Shown one piece after another: positions 62,196 through 64,000 of a stretch of 64,000 nucleotides of DNA (the first letter of the stretch is position 1; each line of letters begins with the position of its first letter). Below the pieces are notes generated by a model. The model did no database searches. It was not told the DNA's origin and worked only from the letters and a program-made list of their open reading frames with translations. This stretch comes from Butyricimonas paravirosa (GTDB lineage: Bacteria; Bacteroidota; Bacteroidia; Bacteroidales; Marinifilaceae): NCBI RefSeq assembly GCF_032878955.1, contig NZ_CP043839.1:310001-374000 (forward strand), in the 5' to 3' direction. Made by a program: the position numbers and the translations under genes.

Positions 62196-63185
62196 TTACT
62201 CTTCTAACACTAACGTTTTCAATCGGTCAGACATCCAAACCTCACGTTCTCCCTGTTTATTTTGATAAATAAAACAAGCCTCGATATGAGGATTATCTAA
62301 CACTATTTTTTTAGATTCTTCAGTTCCTAACACCATAAACGCTGTCGCGTAAGCATCAGCCTCCATACAAGTCGGAGCGTACACGGAAGCACCTAGTATA
62401 TCTTGTTGGACAGGATAACCGGTCCTAGGGTTTATTGTGTGAGAATATTTTTTTCCATCCACCACGTAAAAACGACGATAATTCCCGGAAGTCGCCAGCG
62501 CCCCTTCCCGCAAGGCCAACACAAGCTGCAACTCCCTGTTTGCTGCCGTCGCATCGTCAATCGGCTTGTCTACACCGATATGCCAAGGGCGCTGTTTATT
62601 ACTTTCCCCTTTCACGCGGATTTCACCACCAATCTCTATCATGTAATTTTGTACTCCTTTCCGGTCAAAAAACTCGGCCACGAGATCCACTCCTAACCCT
62701 TTGGCAATGGAACTGGCATCCATCTGTACCCCCTCAACCAGTTTCACCAACCGCTCCCCTCCCAACTGCACCTTATCCATTCCCACGTATTGCAATAGAG
62801 AATCGATCTTCTCGTCCGAAGGCAACTTCTCGTTTTTAAAACCGAATCCCCAAGCATTCACCAACGGGGCCACTGTCACGTCAAAGGCACCACCCGTCAC
62901 CTCGTTCACCTCTCTAGCCTTCTCGTACATCACAACGAAAAGCGAATCTACCTGTTCACTCTCACCCCGGTTCCACCGGGCAATCACCGAATTCTTGTTA
63001 AACATTGACAAGGACCGATTTACACGCTCCATCTCCTGCCGGATCTCCACCGCATAATCCATTTCACTTTGGTAGGACACGTGATAAACGGTACCGTACA
63101 CGCTACCCTCCGAGAACCGGTACACATTACGCTGACACCCCATCACCAACACCAACCCGCAAATAATAATCCCCAACTTTTTCAT
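62196..63185 (-). CDS. apbE: FAD:protein FMN transferase ApbE
   Basis: A 329-residue lipoprotein (signal LVLVMGC) that attaches FMN to threonine residues of flavoproteins such as Rnf and Nqr subunits. The FAD-binding and metal motifs include DASSIAKGLGVDLVAEFFDRKG, IEIGGEIRVKG and SHTINPRTGYP, with AYATAFMVLG at the end. It follows the Omp85-barrel gene by 8 bases. No Nqr or Rnf genes are in the window. Confidence 0.95.
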   Translation of the reverse strand: MKKLGIIICGLVLVMGCQRNVYRFSEGSVYGTVYHVSYQSEMDYAVEIRQEMERVNRSLSMFNKNSVIARWNRGESEQVDSLFVVMYEKAREVNEVTGGAFDVTVAPLVNAWGFGFKNEKLPSDEKIDSLLQYVGMDKVQLGGERLVKLVEGVQMDASSIAKGLGVDLVAEFFDRKGVQNYMIEIGGEIRVKGESNKQRPWHIGVDKPIDDATAANRELQLVLALREGALATSGNYRRFYVVDGKKYSHTINPRTGYPVQQDILGASVYAPTCMEADAYATAFMVLGTEESKKIVLDNPHIEACFIYQNKQGEREVWMSDRLKTLVLEE

Positions 63186-63193
63186 ACACGTTT

Positions 63194-64000
63194 CTAAAAA
63201 TAATATCCCAAGTTAAAATAAAAGCCCAGTTTCTTTGACCAATCCGAGAGACTGAACATGAAATCAATTGGTCCCACGATACTATCGTAAGAATATCCGA
63301 CACCCCCGCCCCAAATATCATCACCTCCGAATATATCAAAGAAATTAGCCTCCTGTTTCGCATAATTCCCGGCTAGAGAAATATAATGATTACGACCGAT
63401 ATTATACCTCACCTTGACTTTTGCCACCACAACCGAATTATCGAATATCTCCAGATGCTGAATTCCCAAGAAAGGCAATTGTTGATCGACATACCTCCCG
63501 GCAACATCCCCTCCCATGCAATTCAAATAGGGATAGGGAACATCATGCCCCACCAGCACTCGCCCGTAAATAGACGGGATAAACTTCACCCGCCGGGTGA
63601 TGGACAGCACGGACTCGAAATCCAGCCCGATAGCAGAGAACGGAGCCCCGTCATTATAGGTGATCAAATTATCCGTGTACAAAGAATAATCCACTTTCAA
63701 CGACATTCCTCGTGTCGGGTAATAACGTTTATCAAAGGTTTCCAGGTGCGCCAGCCCGTAATAACTAAAGAACCCTTCCGGTTTCACCGAAATATTATGA
63801 TCTTTGTCCGAGAAGAGGAACGACTCGTAATTATAATACTCATAACGAATCCCCAGTTGCAATTTAAAGTTACGGAAATAAATATCAGAACCTCCCAGGT
63901 TTACCCGATGAACTCCGTAATCCACGTTATCCGTTTTCTTTCCCTTGGTATAAATATCCAGGTTATTGTACTTGAACATGTACTCCAATTCAAAACGCCG
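63194..64000 (-). CDS. Omp85-type barrel protein, 5' end outside window
   Basis: The frame is open to the last base, so this is the C-terminal 268 residues of a longer protein. It is a strand-rich barrel: YYPTRGMSLKVDYSLYTDNL, then CMGGDVAGRYVDQQLPF, then VKVRYNIGRNHYISLAGNY, ending in an aromatic residue (NLGYYF). The pattern best fits the C-terminal barrel of patatin-like phospholipase proteins of Bacteroidota, but the catalytic domain would lie outside this window, so that is only likely. It heads the operon with apbE and the other Omp85-like gene. Confidence 0.72.
   Translation of the reverse strand, partial: RRFELEYMFKYNNLDIYTKGKKTDNVDYGVHRVNLGGSDIYFRNFKLQLGIRYEYYNYESFLFSDKDHNISVKPEGFFSYYGLAHLETFDKRYYPTRGMSLKVDYSLYTDNLITYNDGAPFSAIGLDFESVLSITRRVKFIPSIYGRVLVGHDVPYPYLNCMGGDVAGRYVDQQLPFLGIQHLEIFDNSVVVAKVKVRYNIGRNHYISLAGNYAKQEANFFDIFGGDDIWGGGVGYSYDSIVGPIDFMFSLSDWSKKLGFYFNLGYYF

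Overview
The window is a contiguous stretch of chromosome from a Bacteroidota (Bacteroidales) gut-type anaerobe. The signs are: many intergenic regions carry the Bacteroidota -7 promoter element TAnnTTTG; Bacteroidales-restricted families are present (DUF2851, a long NusB, a SpoIIE phosphatase with a Cache sensor, Omp85 proteins in pairs); and there is formate-tetrahydrofolate ligase, a Dcu dicarboxylate carrier with periplasmic asparaginase, and a phosphate butyryltransferase. That mix resembles Odoribacteraceae (Butyricimonas or Odoribacter), but the genus is an inference. No rRNA, tRNA, CRISPR array, integrase or transposase was seen.

Layout. 1-9 kb (mostly + strand): a truncated coiled-coil gene, a small membrane protein, DUF2851 (-), an anchored coiled-coil protein, fhs, then an operon of CBM9-like protein, membrane metallophosphoesterase and Cache-HAMP-SpoIIE phosphatase. 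9-16 kb (- strand): LtaS-like sulfatase, dnaB, a DnaQ-like exonuclease, fabI and recN, with nusB divergent from recN. 17-21 kb: a stand-alone response regulator, a 516-bp gene-free stretch with small repeats, a HigB/HigA toxin-antitoxin pair, a LOG-family hydrolase and gyrB.

21.5-37.9 kb (- strand) is the most unusual part: one tightly packed operon of about eleven genes behind a single recognisable promoter. It encodes an SrfB-like protein with actin/Hsp70-type ATPase motifs, an SrfC-like P-loop GTPase, a coiled-coil protein between them, a Sel1-repeat periplasmic protein, two zinc-ribbon proteins, a membrane-anchored subtilisin, a membrane protein sharing the subtilisin's N-terminal domain, and two small exported proteins. 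The predicted topologies place parts in the cytoplasm, inner membrane and periplasm, so I infer a trans-envelope assembly of unknown purpose.

38-41 kb: a lipoprotein whose signal peptide is cut off by a homopolymer frameshift, a GNAT acetyltransferase, an unknown protein and an ATP-grasp-like protein. 41.5-47.4 kb (+): Dcu transporter, asparaginase, porin, OmpA-like glycine-zipper protein and a second porin. These fit uptake of asparagine, release of aspartate and exchange of C4-dicarboxylates for fumarate respiration. 47.5-53.6 kb: a LeuC-LeuD fusion hydro-lyase with an altered active-site motif, cutC, lipB, lipA, cyclophilin and phosphate butyryltransferase. 53.8-64 kb: an MFS transporter, adenylate kinase, a class A penicillin-binding protein, a CPA2-type antiporter, an Omp85-like outer-membrane protein, ApbE and the 3' part of a second Omp85-barrel protein.

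Several intergenic regions carry short repeats: a ~135-bp element made of two opposed hairpins (copies near 5.1 and 10.9 kb in opposite orientation, with shorter relatives near 9.0 and 16.9 kb), and simple paired oligomers near 3.3, 13.2, 15.8, 19.4 and 49.2 kb.
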